Shown here piece after piece: positions 7,322-13,668 of a stretch of 13,668 nucleotides of DNA (the first letter of the stretch is position 1; each line of letters opens with the position of its first letter). A program made the translations under genes and the position numbers. The stretch covers positions 1-13,668 of the forward strand of contig CAJWAY010000028.1 of the NCBI GenBank assembly GCA_913020685.1. Reading direction: 5' to 3'. The notes beneath the pieces were generated by a model. The model was not told where the DNA came from and made no database searches. It worked only from the letters and a program-made list of their open reading frames with translations. Origin of the DNA: an uncultured Flavobacteriaceae bacterium (lineage in GTDB: Bacteria; Bacteroidota; Bacteroidia; Flavobacteriales; Flavobacteriaceae).

Positions 7322-8020
7322 TTACAGATTTAGCACGTCTTCCATTTTAAAAATTCCTTTTTTACCCACAATCCATTCGGCGGCTATTACTGCACCTAGG
7401 GCAAAACCAATTCGGTTATGGGCTTTGTGTTCGATGGTGATTTCGTCGATATGTGATTCGTATTTTACGTTGTGGGTTCCAGGTACCTCTCCCTTTCTAT
7501 ATGATTGAATCGGTATACTGTCTTTTGTACCCTCATTCATTTTCCACCGCTTGAGATCACTGTTCTCAATGATGCCTTCCGCCAGTGATATGGCAGTTCC
7601 ACTTGGCGCGTCCAACTTATGAATGTGATGCGTTTCCTGCATTGAAACTGAATATTCTTTATGGGGGTGCATCATTTGGGCCAAAATCTTATTTAATTTA
7701 AAAAAGAGGTTGACTCCCACGCTAAAGTTTGATGCGTAAAGAAAAGCAGTATTGTTTTCCTTAGCAGTTTGCGTTACTTGCAGGAAGGCATCCAGCCAGC
7801 CAGTAGTGCCACAAACCACTGGAACCGCTTGATGCAGGGCACTGGTGATATTATCTACCGCAGCATTGGGGATGCTAAAGTTTATGGCAGCATCAGCCCC
7901 CTGAAGTTTTCCTTCAGCCAGATTCATGTCTATTTTACATACGATTTCATGACCTCTTTCCACAGCAATTTGTTCTATCGCTTTACCCATTCTTCCATAT
8001 CCTAATAATGCAAACTTCAT
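7322..8020 (-). CDS. dapB: 4-hydroxy-tetrahydrodipicolinate reductase
   Basis: DapB reduces the product of DapA with NAD(P)H in the diaminopimelate/lysine pathway, supplying peptidoglycan cross-link precursor in the cytoplasm. The 232 residues include the dinucleotide-binding loop GYGRMG (7-12), the acidic end of the following strand (D31), CGTTGW at 70-75 and SNFSVGVN at 97-104. The active-site block is ETHHIHKLDAPSGTA at 129-143, with H131/H132 and K135 in the expected places. The family motif HKAHNRIGFALGA appears at 198-210. The protein is shorter than the roughly 270 residues of E. coli DapB, as in other Bacteroidota. It lies between a DUF5683 gene and lepB with gaps of 8 and 4 bases, so it is almost surely part of the parA-wbqC transcript. 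Confidence 0.96.
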   Translation of the reverse strand: MKFALLGYGRMGKAIEQIAVERGHEIVCKIDMNLAEGKLQGADAAINFSIPNAAVDNITSALHQAVPVVCGTTGWLDAFLQVTQTAKENNTAFLYASNFSVGVNLFFKLNKILAQMMHPHKEYSVSMQETHHIHKLDAPSGTAISLAEGIIENSDLKRWKMNEGTKDSIPIQSYRKGEVPGTHNVKYESHIDEITIEHKAHNRIGFALGAVIAAEWIVGKKGIFKMEDVLNL

Positions 8021-8028
8021 ATCTTTTT

Positions 8029-8580
8029 TTAAAGTTTGACCAAGACCTTTAAACCAATATTGGTATCAGTACCAAATAAGTCAGGTTCAAATTTAGGCTT
8101 GACACTTAAGTTGTCTTTTATATTAAACTGCATTAGATGTGCACTTACATTGGCATCTAAAATGTTTAACATATAGGTTCCTAATATAAAGAGAAATGAC
8201 ATATCTCTGTAGTTTTTGTGAAATTTCATCCCTTCTAACAATTTATCTTTATCTGGAATGAGTTTGATGAATTCATCATCTTTATACCCACTGTTCCTCC
8301 TTTTATAGGCTGTTCTATAACGGTCTAGTTCTTTTTGATTGTAAACGTATCCATAAACTGATGCGCCTATGGCAGCGTAAACAAATGGGACTTTCCAGGC
8401 TTTCCCAATATATATTTGTCCCAAACCCGGAATTATGGCAGAGTAAAATGCTGCTTTAGAGGGGGTCAAAGGACTTTCGATGAGTCTTTCTTTACGTGTC
8501 TTTTCCTCCTTAGGAAGTTGTTGCGCAAAAACTTGCATGTTAAGCATTATGAGAATGGGGATAAAGACTTTAGTCTTCAC
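8029..8580 (-). CDS. DUF5683 family membrane protein with signal peptide
   Basis: A 183-residue protein with an N-terminal hydrophobic signal sequence (residues 1-19, ending VFAQQ). The DUF5683 core is SPLTPSKAAFYSAIIPGLGQ at 36-55 followed by IYIGKAWKVPFVYAAIGASV, and a second hydrophobic segment lies at about 128-141. The start is GTG at 8580, which overlaps the end of parB by 11 bases. The next in-frame ATG (8547) would cut away most of the signal sequence, so I keep GTG. The function is unknown. Position between parB and dapB seems to be a common Bacteroidota arrangement (from memory), suggesting an envelope role linked to growth genes. The C-terminal half (residues 145-183) is polar with no motif I recognise. 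Confidence 0.85.
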   Translation of the reverse strand: MKTKVFIPILIMLNMQVFAQQLPKEEKTRKERLIESPLTPSKAAFYSAIIPGLGQIYIGKAWKVPFVYAAIGASVYGYVYNQKELDRYRTAYKRRNSGYKDDEFIKLIPDKDKLLEGMKFHKNYRDMSFLFILGTYMLNILDANVSAHLMQFNIKDNLSVKPKFEPDLFGTDTNIGLKVLVKL

Positions 8581-9466
8581 TTTTGATTTTTTTGATGATG
8601 TATTTTAGGTCTTCTTGAGAATCAAACTGGATTTGAATATTTCCTTTTCCCTTTTGGTTTACTTTGATTGTGACCGAGGTATTAAAATAACTTTTCAGTT
8701 CATCTGCTGCATCATAAAAAAATGGGGGCTTTAGGGCTTCTTTAGTCCTAGCGGATTGACTTTTTTTAGATTTCTGGACCAATAATTCAGTGTCTCGTAC
8801 TGAAAGGGATCGAGCTATAATTTTTTCGTAAATTTCCAATTGCTTTTCACTCTCTTCTACATTGATTAAGGCCCTACCATGACCCATAGTCAGAAACCCA
8901 TCTCTCATTCCTGTTTGGACGATAGGGTCCAGTTTGAGTAAACGTATGTAGTTGGCTACAGTAGATCTTTTCTTTCCAACTCTTTCACTCAATTGATTTT
9001 GGGTAAGTTGGATTTCATTGATTAAACGCTGATAGGACAGCGCTATTTCTATGGGATCTAAATCTCTTCTTTGAATATTTTCAACCAAGGCCATTTCAAG
9101 TGCCTCTTGGTCATTAGCAATTCTAACATAAGCGGGAATCCTATCAAAACCGATTGATTTTGCAGCCCGATAACGGCGTTCCCCCGAGACCAATTGATAT
9201 TGATTTCTATCTACTTTCCGTACTGTTATAGGTTGAATAATTCCAAGGGATTTGATGGATTCTGCCAGTTCTCCAATTGCCTGTTCATTGAAGTGAGTCC
9301 TAGGCTGGAATGGATTTAACACGATCTTATCAACTTCTAATTCAATGATACTTCCTACTATCTGGTCTCCGTTGACATCACTGGCCGATCTTATTTCTCT
9401 TTCAGGATCATCAAGTAGTGCCGAAAGCCCTCTTCCCAATGCCTGTTTTTTCTTTTTTTTAGCCAT
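8570..9466 (-). CDS. parB: ParB/Spo0J chromosome partitioning protein
   Basis: ParB binds parS near the origin, spreads as a CTP-dependent clamp and, with ParA, moves sister origins apart. The 298-residue protein has the N-terminal ParA-contact motif LGRGLSALL at 10-18 and the ParB nuclease-like/CTP-binding domain with NPFQPRTHF at 51-59 and GERRYRAAK at 95-103. ENIQRRDLDPIE follows at 129-140. The helix-turn-helix is LTQNQLSERVGKKRSTVANY at 154-173. The C-terminal dimerisation region begins near 250 and ends with alternating hydrophobic residues. The start ATG lies three bases after the parA stop. All key motifs appear intact. No parS palindrome built around CACGTG is present in this window. 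Confidence 0.96.
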   Translation of the reverse strand: MAKKKKKQALGRGLSALLDDPEREIRSASDVNGDQIVGSIIELEVDKIVLNPFQPRTHFNEQAIGELAESIKSLGIIQPITVRKVDRNQYQLVSGERRYRAAKSIGFDRIPAYVRIANDQEALEMALVENIQRRDLDPIEIALSYQRLINEIQLTQNQLSERVGKKRSTVANYIRLLKLDPIVQTGMRDGFLTMGHGRALINVEESEKQLEIYEKIIARSLSVRDTELLVQKSKKSQSARTKEALKPPFFYDAADELKSYFNTSVTIKVNQKGKGNIQIQFDSQEDLKYIIKKIKSED

Positions 9467-9469
9467 TAA

Positions 9470-10234
9470 TTATTTTTTCTTTTTTATAATTTCATTGGCA
9501 AGGGATAAGTAATTTTTTGCCCCTTTGCATGTGGCGTCGTAGTCTATAATACTTTCCCCATAACTTGGAGCTTCACTCAAGCGAATATTTCGCTGAATAA
9601 TTGTTTTGAAAACCATTTTTCCAAAGTGCTTTCTAACTTCTTCCACCACTTGATTGGAGAGTCTCAACCTTGAGTCAAACATGGTTAGTAATAAACCTTC
9701 GATGTCTAGGCTCTTATTGTGTATCTTTTGTACACTTTTAATAGTATTTAATAGTTTTCCCAACCCCTCCAAAGCAAAATATTCACATTGTATGGGGATG
9801 ATCAGTGAGTCTGCCGCAGCCAAAGCATTTAGAGTAATTAGTCCTAGAGAGGGTGCACAATCTATAACAATGTAATCATATTGATTAACTACAGATTCAA
9901 GAGCTATTTTCAACATATGTTCCCGATTTTTTTTATCAACAAGTTCTATTTCTGTGGCAACAAGATCAATATGAGAGGGAATTAAATCTAGATTTTTGGT
10001 ACTAGTAGATATTATAGTTTGATTAGCTTTAGCAGTATGCTCTAATAATTGGTATGTTCCCAATTTTCTGCTTTTAACATCAATTCCCAGTCCAGATGTA
10101 GCATTAGCTTGTGGATCTGCATCCACCAACAAAATTTTTTTTTCCAATATTGCCATTGACGCAGATAGGTTAACAGCTGTAGTTGTTTTTCCTACACCAC
10201 CTTTTTGATTGGCAATCGCTATAATTTTAGCCAT
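9470..10234 (-). CDS. parA: ParA/Soj chromosome partitioning ATPase
   Basis: ParA is the DNA-binding ATPase partner of ParB in chromosome segregation. The 254 residues show the deviant Walker A motif KGGVGKTTT at 11-19, the A' motif DADPQANATSGLG at 38-50 and the Walker B strand YIVIDCAPSLG at 121-131. The later conserved segment TIIQRNIRLSEAPSYGESII is typical of chromosomal Soj/ParA. Length and lack of an N-terminal helix-turn-helix extension fit the short chromosomal (Soj-like) type rather than a plasmid type Ia ParA. It begins a run parA, parB, DUF5683, dapB, lepB, wbqC. The 88-base AT-rich gap before it is the largest on this strand and probably holds its promoter. Confidence 0.96.
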   Translation of the reverse strand: MAKIIAIANQKGGVGKTTTAVNLSASMAILEKKILLVDADPQANATSGLGIDVKSRKLGTYQLLEHTAKANQTIISTSTKNLDLIPSHIDLVATEIELVDKKNREHMLKIALESVVNQYDYIVIDCAPSLGLITLNALAAADSLIIPIQCEYFALEGLGKLLNTIKSVQKIHNKSLDIEGLLLTMFDSRLRLSNQVVEEVRKHFGKMVFKTIIQRNIRLSEAPSYGESIIDYDATCKGAKNYLSLANEIIKKKK

Positions 10235-10322
10235 TTATATTGTTGAAATTTTGATAAAAATACAATTAAAATTATGGCTTAAAAAATTATAGTAACTAGA
10301 TTGGATAAAAAAAGGAATTAAT
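10235..10322 (-). promoter_or_regulatory. AT-rich leader of parA, probable promoter region
   Basis: This 88-base gap separates the ftsB-like stop from the parA ATG, while all other gaps on this strand are 25 bases or less. On the minus strand it is very AT-rich and holds TATTTTTA about 30 bases before the ATG, a weak match to TAnnTTTG, with no well-placed TTG upstream. A T-run (seven T, 10306-10312) lies shortly after the ftsB-like stop but has no convincing stem before it. I therefore infer promoter function mainly from spacing; the exact elements are not resolved. Confidence 0.3.
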
Positions 10323-10616
10323 TTATTTAGTAGTTAAACTATCTTCAAACTCGATGTAAAAAATTGTTTCATCTTGTTTTTTATGACCATAATTTTCACG
10401 GGCAAATTGCTCCAAACTGTCTTTACTTTTTAGTTGTTGAATGCTTCTCTCATCCTTTTGAATTAAAAAAATGAGCTCTTTTTTTTGGGTTTCAAGTTTG
10501 TCTATTTCTTGGTCTAGTTCATTGTGAATCTTTAGCGAGTGGGTGTCCAGGAAGATCATCCATATAAGGAAGAATAAAAAAATAAGTATATAGAGATAGC
10601 GATATATTTTACCCAA
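10323..10616 (-). CDS. FtsB/DivIC-like septum formation initiator protein
   Basis: A 97-residue protein with the classic FtsB/DivIC layout: a short basic N-terminus (MGKIYRY), one membrane helix at about 7-24, a coiled coil at about 28-64 (NELDQEIDKLETQKKEL), and a small periplasmic region with SLEQFARENYGHKKQDETIF, which matches the conserved 'ErxAREkyGmkkpgE' block of the family. Such proteins form a complex with FtsL and FtsQ/DivIB that activates septal wall synthesis. The start is TTG at 10616: no ATG precedes it in frame before an upstream TGA, and the first internal ATG lies within the membrane helix. It sits 11 bases after the cytochrome c gene and 88 bases before parA. FtsL-like proteins share this layout, but the conserved block favours FtsB/DivIC. 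Confidence 0.88.
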   Translation of the reverse strand: MGKIYRYLYILIFLFFLIWMIFLDTHSLKIHNELDQEIDKLETQKKELIFLIQKDERSIQQLKSKDSLEQFARENYGHKKQDETIFYIEFEDSLTTK

Positions 10617-10627
10617 AACGAAATAGA

Positions 10628-11029
10628 TTATTCATTTATATTAGCTACCTGATTCTCTGTGATTATCTCCTTAGATTCATTACCCCAGTTGTTGAGTATG
10701 AAGTTCATAACATCAGCAATTTCTTCATCATCGAGCCCTTGGTCTTGCATGACACCATCATATTCTTCTCCATTTACTAAAATACGGCCGTTTAAGCCAT
10801 ATTTGATTCCTCTTATACTTAATTCAACATTATTGATCAAATAATCAGATCCAGCGAGTGGGGGGACACGACCATACTCCCCCTTACCGTTAACCAAATG
10901 ACACCTGATGCAGAAATCATAATATATCTCTCTGCCATCCAATATGCTTTGTTTAAGTGGTTTATTTTGGAAGAGCCAAGTTCCCTCATAAATAATGAAC
11001 AAACCAATAATGCCGATAAATAATTTCAT
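10628..11029 (-). CDS. Membrane-anchored monohaem c-type cytochrome
   Basis: A 133-residue class I cytochrome c. Residues 3-20 form a hydrophobic N-terminal segment without a clear cleavage site, so the protein is probably tethered to the inner membrane with its haem domain in the periplasm. The haem-binding motif is C40-IR-C43-H44, preceded by GREIYYDF and followed by NGKGEYGRVPPLAGSDYL, typical of small electron-carrier cytochromes. M94 in YDGVMQDQG is the likely sixth ligand. The helix DDEEIADVMNFILNNWGN at 100-117 is the usual C-terminal helix. Its ATG overlaps the stop of the sugar dehydrogenase gene (TAATG), so it is a good candidate electron acceptor for that enzyme. This partnership is inferred from gene order and family habit. 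Confidence 0.93.
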   Translation of the reverse strand: MKLFIGIIGLFIIYEGTWLFQNKPLKQSILDGREIYYDFCIRCHLVNGKGEYGRVPPLAGSDYLINNVELSIRGIKYGLNGRILVNGEEYDGVMQDQGLDDEEIADVMNFILNNWGNESKEIITENQVANINE

Positions 11030-12150
11030 TATTGATAAACTAACTTGAGAATCCCTTTACCTTCTACTCCTAGATAAAGATAACCGTCAGGTCCTTCTTT
11101 GACATTCCTCACCCGACCTATATCATTGAGGATTTTTTCACGTTTAACTACTTTGTTTTTTTTTATTACCAAACGCTCTAAATATTCGAACTTAAGAGAC
11201 CCAATAAAAAGGTCTCCTTTCCAGTCCCCATAAACATCTGAGCTAGAGAAAGCCATTCCACTTGGAGCGATAGAGGGAACCCAGTAATAAAAAGGCTGTT
11301 CCATTCCTGGCATGGATTTTTTGTCTGTTATGGAAGTACCACTATAATTAATGCCATAAGTGATAACTGGCCAACCATAGTTTTTTCCCTTTTGAACAAT
11401 ATTGATTTCGTCACCACCCTTTGGTCCGTGTTCATTCTCCCAAATCTCACCGGTTTTCGGATGAATAGTCATCCCTTGAGGATTTCTGTGGCCATAGGAG
11501 TATACTGCTTTTAGAGCTTCCTCCTGCATGGCAAATGGATTGTCCTCTGGAATACTTCCATCTAGATTCAAACGATAAATTTTGCCCCCATCACGATTAA
11601 GATTTTGGGGATTGACATCACGATTACCTCGATCGCCGATGCCAAAATATAAATGACCCTTGTCGTCAAATACAATTCTTGAACCCCAGTGCTGCCCTTT
11701 TTTAGTATTTGGTTGACCTTTGTAAAGCAGCTTGAGATTAGATAGGCTGTTTTCATTTAACTCCGCACAGTAAAGAGCAGTATTCCCCCCTTCTTCACCC
11801 TGAAGGTGAACCCCGGTTGTGAAATAGATGGTCTTGTTACTTTTAAAATTAGGATGTAATGCAACATCCATTAGTCCCCCTTGTCCTCTTTGATAAACTT
11901 CAGGAAGTCCAGAGACTTCTGTTTTTTTTCCATTTGAAACTCTGTAAAGAATCCCTTTTTTTTCAGTTACCAACAATTCATTTTCATTAATAAAATCCAT
12001 TCCCCAAGGAATTACAATACCGTCAACAACAGTTTCAGTTGTATATTTTGATTGGTCAGGGGTTTTGATTTCAGGCGGGTTCTCTTGAGATATACAAGAA
12101 GTCAAGCACAATATGCTGATCAAAAATGGAGCAAAAAAGTTTTTTTTCAT
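11029..12150 (-). CDS. PQQ-dependent sugar dehydrogenase family lipoprotein (glucose/sorbosone or aldose dehydrogenase type)
   Basis: A six-bladed beta-propeller of the glucose/sorbosone dehydrogenase family (COG2133, related to soluble glucose dehydrogenase and E. coli Asd/YliI), which oxidises aldose sugars with the cofactor PQQ. The 373 residues begin with a signal peptide and a lipobox L16-T-S-C19, so it is a lipoprotein of the periplasmic side or outer membrane. Family landmarks are IPWGMDF (47-53), GLMDVALHP (92-100), QHWGSRIVF (153-161) with H154 as the likely catalytic base, GIGDRGN (170-176), YGHRNPQGM (219-227), NEHGPKGGDEIN (239-250), YGWP (258-261) and APSGMAF (295-301). Whether the host makes PQQ cannot be seen here. 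It is co-translated with the cytochrome c gene and starts 24 bases after an oxidoreductase gene. Confidence 0.92.
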   Translation of the reverse strand: MKKNFFAPFLISILCLTSCISQENPPEIKTPDQSKYTTETVVDGIVIPWGMDFINENELLVTEKKGILYRVSNGKKTEVSGLPEVYQRGQGGLMDVALHPNFKSNKTIYFTTGVHLQGEEGGNTALYCAELNENSLSNLKLLYKGQPNTKKGQHWGSRIVFDDKGHLYFGIGDRGNRDVNPQNLNRDGGKIYRLNLDGSIPEDNPFAMQEEALKAVYSYGHRNPQGMTIHPKTGEIWENEHGPKGGDEINIVQKGKNYGWPVITYGINYSGTSITDKKSMPGMEQPFYYWVPSIAPSGMAFSSSDVYGDWKGDLFIGSLKFEYLERLVIKKNKVVKREKILNDIGRVRNVKEGPDGYLYLGVEGKGILKLVYQ

Positions 12151-12152
12151 AT

Positions 12153-12171
12153 TTACATAAAATTACATAAA
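12153..12171. repeat. Two tandem TTACATAAA copies in the gap between oxidoreductase and sugar dehydrogenase genes
   Basis: TTACATAAA occurs at 12153-12161 and again at 12163-12171, a spacing of ten bases, filling most of the 24-base gap. On the minus strand the copies lie just before the ATG of the sugar dehydrogenase gene. The spacing of one helical turn could suit a protein site, but in such AT-rich DNA a chance or slippage origin is at least as likely. Confidence 0.35.
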
Positions 12172-12174
12172 TAA

Positions 12175-13530
12175 TTATTTTTTTAGCGCTTTTTTATAGG
12201 CTTGTGTAGTGGTATAATATTTTGTTATCATATTGGGCACTTCCCATGCCGGTAATTTGCCGTCCTTGTAGTATTTCAAAAAGTTGTCCGTAACTTGACC
12301 AAAATGAGCTTCATGTCCAATTTTAAGTACCTCAGGAATTAAAATTTTCCATTTTGAATCGGATATTTTATTTGCTTCTATGCCTGGATATTCCCCCTGA
12401 ATTGACTCGAGGGCTATATTTAGATTCGTTTCAAAGTTATCTCCCCCTTTCGAAACAATATAAAGCGTAGGCTTGTAGTTTTCGGTATCCCCTTGTTCGA
12501 TGATTAGGTCACTTTTTGACCCACGCATGATACTTTGGTGCGTGTCTCCTGTTCCCTCAGGCGCTTTGTAATTCCAAATTACTGATACCTTTGCGTGCTT
12601 TCCCTTGATGGTATAATTGATTTCTCCATTACAGTAAATATTCAGTGTATCGGATTTAACATCTTTTTCTAGGTATTCGGGGTAGTTAGCTAAACCGGTA
12701 ATGTTTTTAAATTGATCGGGAGCCAGTGAAGTGGTCCATCTTTTGCAAGAAATAATTTTAATATCCGATTGGTCAATGATCTGACCGGGAAAAGCTTCCC
12801 ATTGTACCAAATCCACAAGATGGGTTGTAACATCTACGATGCCCTCACCTTGTTGGTTGGTATCTAGAAACCAAGCTGGTCTTACCAATGGTTTTCCGGA
12901 AACGATTTTTGACAAATGGTGAACACTCTCTTTGCTTATAGAGGGTTCTGATGGAGAGCCATCCAAAAGCATTCCAAAAACTTCGGATTTCATTGATAAG
13001 GCTTTTTGAATACCAGTTGTCACCTCAAACCGTTCGGTCATGATATCATAAACCAAAAGATTCTTCTCCTTGGCAATTTCAAAGACTTTTTGGAGTTTTT
13101 CAAAACCTTCTTGATTTACAACCAGTGGCTTGTCAGCATAAACATTTAATCCTGCATTGACTGCTGCTAATACATAATCTATTTTTTTGGAATTTTTTCC
13201 CGATACCACCATTACATTTCCCGGTTTTTCAGAAATCATTTTTTCGAGGTAGTCCTCACTGAAGTGTGTATTTACCGTCCAGTTTGTAGGGTTTTCAGCC
13301 CTATTATTGTAACCTTGAATTTTACCTAAAAAATCTTTGACCTCTGGCCCATCTGGAGCATAGACGTCAACAGTTGTATCGATGTCCTGATAGGAAGTTT
13401 TTTGGATCAAAGCTGCATGAAAATGACCAGGGTTGAGGGTCATTAGTTTTACTTTTGCATTTTCTTCTTTTGGCATGCAACCCATTATGAAAACAGCAAT
13501 TACAATCCAATAAAAATATTTTACGTTCAT
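12175..13530 (-). CDS. Gfo/Idh/MocA-family oxidoreductase lipoprotein with PF16490-like C-terminal domain
   Basis: A 451-residue protein with a signal peptide and lipobox I15-M-G-C18, so it is expected outside the cytoplasm. The N-terminal half resembles the Rossmann domain of Gfo/Idh/MocA oxidoreductases: strand VKLMTL at 27-32, NPGHFHAA at 33-40 where a GxGxxG loop would be expected, a strand with VMVVSG at 106-111, and the catalytic-type lysine motif YADKPLV at 131-137 (commonly EKP). The C-terminal part contains GEGIVDVTTHLVDLVQWEAF and fits the 'putative oxidoreductase C-terminal' domain (PF16490), which I recall has the same NPGHFHAA start. The substrate is probably a sugar or sugar derivative. 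The start ATG lies 12 bases after the stop of another oxidoreductase, and the sugar dehydrogenase follows, so the three likely form one operon. A free NAD(P) pool is not expected in the periplasm. Confidence 0.88.
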   Translation of the reverse strand: MNVKYFYWIVIAVFIMGCMPKEENAKVKLMTLNPGHFHAALIQKTSYQDIDTTVDVYAPDGPEVKDFLGKIQGYNNRAENPTNWTVNTHFSEDYLEKMISEKPGNVMVVSGKNSKKIDYVLAAVNAGLNVYADKPLVVNQEGFEKLQKVFEIAKEKNLLVYDIMTERFEVTTGIQKALSMKSEVFGMLLDGSPSEPSISKESVHHLSKIVSGKPLVRPAWFLDTNQQGEGIVDVTTHLVDLVQWEAFPGQIIDQSDIKIISCKRWTTSLAPDQFKNITGLANYPEYLEKDVKSDTLNIYCNGEINYTIKGKHAKVSVIWNYKAPEGTGDTHQSIMRGSKSDLIIEQGDTENYKPTLYIVSKGGDNFETNLNIALESIQGEYPGIEANKISDSKWKILIPEVLKIGHEAHFGQVTDNFLKYYKDGKLPAWEVPNMITKYYTTTQAYKKALKK

Positions 13531-13542
13531 TTTAATCTTTAG

Positions 13543-13668
13543 TTAAGTTTTTAAATAATTAGTTCCGTAGGGTTTTCTTTGAGATCTGGTCAAGAGGGCA
13601 TTTGCTTGATCATCATTGATGAATCTTTCAGCTTTCGAATTCCAGTGAAGTTTTCGAGGTATTTTCAT
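13543..13668 (-). CDS. Gfo/Idh/MocA-family oxidoreductase, C-terminal fragment cut by window edge
   Basis: An open frame enters from the right edge and ends at the TAA at 13543-13545, giving 41 visible residues. RKLHWNSKAERFINDDQANA followed by LLTRSQRKPYG matches the C-terminal tail of many Bacteroidota Gfo/Idh/MocA oxidoreductases (general form: R-K-L-x-W-D-x-x-x-E-x-F-x-x-D-x-x-A-N-x-L-L-x-R-x-x-R-x-P-W/Y). The window happens to begin this frame at an ATG, but I read it as an internal methionine of a longer gene, because the fragment has no start of a fold and corresponds only to a tail. It lies 12 bases before the lipoprotein oxidoreductase, on the same strand, and is probably the upstream gene of that operon. 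Confidence 0.75.
   Translation of the reverse strand: MKIPRKLHWNSKAERFINDDQANALLTRSQRKPYGTNYLKT

Noticed and set aside
10303..10325. Possible terminator after the ftsB-like gene (T-run on the minus strand)
   Set aside because: There are seven T residues, but the preceding AATTAATT-like sequence gives no stable GC-containing stem.
1..13668. Mobile elements, CRISPR arrays, phage or defence genes, tRNA or rRNA
   Set aside because: Genes are tightly packed housekeeping or metabolic genes with no transposase, integrase, spaced repeats or RNA gene signatures, and there is no gap large enough to hold them.

Overview
The window looks like chromosomal DNA of a Bacteroidota bacterium, most likely Cytophagia and possibly Cyclobacteriaceae. 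The grounds are AT-rich DNA, weak or absent Shine-Dalgarno sites, a TAnnTTTG-type promoter box, and lineage-typical proteins: a long LepB with an N-terminal membrane domain, a DUF5683 protein, a rhomboid with a DUF6576-like tail, and a PF16490-type oxidoreductase lipoprotein. All assignments are from reading motifs; no database search was run.

Left half (1-5012, + strand): the end of ribH (lumazine synthase), then a tight run of a small single-pass membrane protein, mutL, two different rhomboid proteases and a membrane-anchored endonuclease/exonuclease/phosphatase (EEP) family protein. The junctions at 590, 2377 and 3114 are stop/start overlaps (TGATG, TAATG, ATGA), so the four genes from 303 to 3974 are probably one translationally coupled unit. 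A TAAATTTG box at 256-263 is a plausible promoter.

Right half (5015-13668, - strand, read from right to left): the C-terminus of a Gfo/Idh/MocA oxidoreductase, a second such oxidoreductase as a lipoprotein, a PQQ-type sugar dehydrogenase lipoprotein, a membrane-anchored cytochrome c, an FtsB/DivIC-like division protein with a TTG start, then parA, parB, a DUF5683 membrane protein, dapB, lepB and a WbqC-family gene. The two halves converge with only two bases between stop codons (5012 and 5015).

Functionally, the left cluster combines riboflavin synthesis, mismatch repair and intramembrane proteolysis. The centre is a housekeeping cluster (chromosome segregation, lysine/diaminopimelate synthesis, signal peptide cleavage, a probable glycan-linked WbqC). 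The right end is a probable envelope sugar-oxidation module in which a sugar dehydrogenase could pass electrons to the co-translated cytochrome c. There is no sign of mobile elements, CRISPR, phage, tRNA or rRNA, and no intergenic gap exceeds about 100 bases. I see no clearly new system. The best leads are the altered nuclease motifs of MutL, the sugar-dehydrogenase/cytochrome pair, and the lipoprotein oxidoreductase with a non-classical nucleotide-binding loop.
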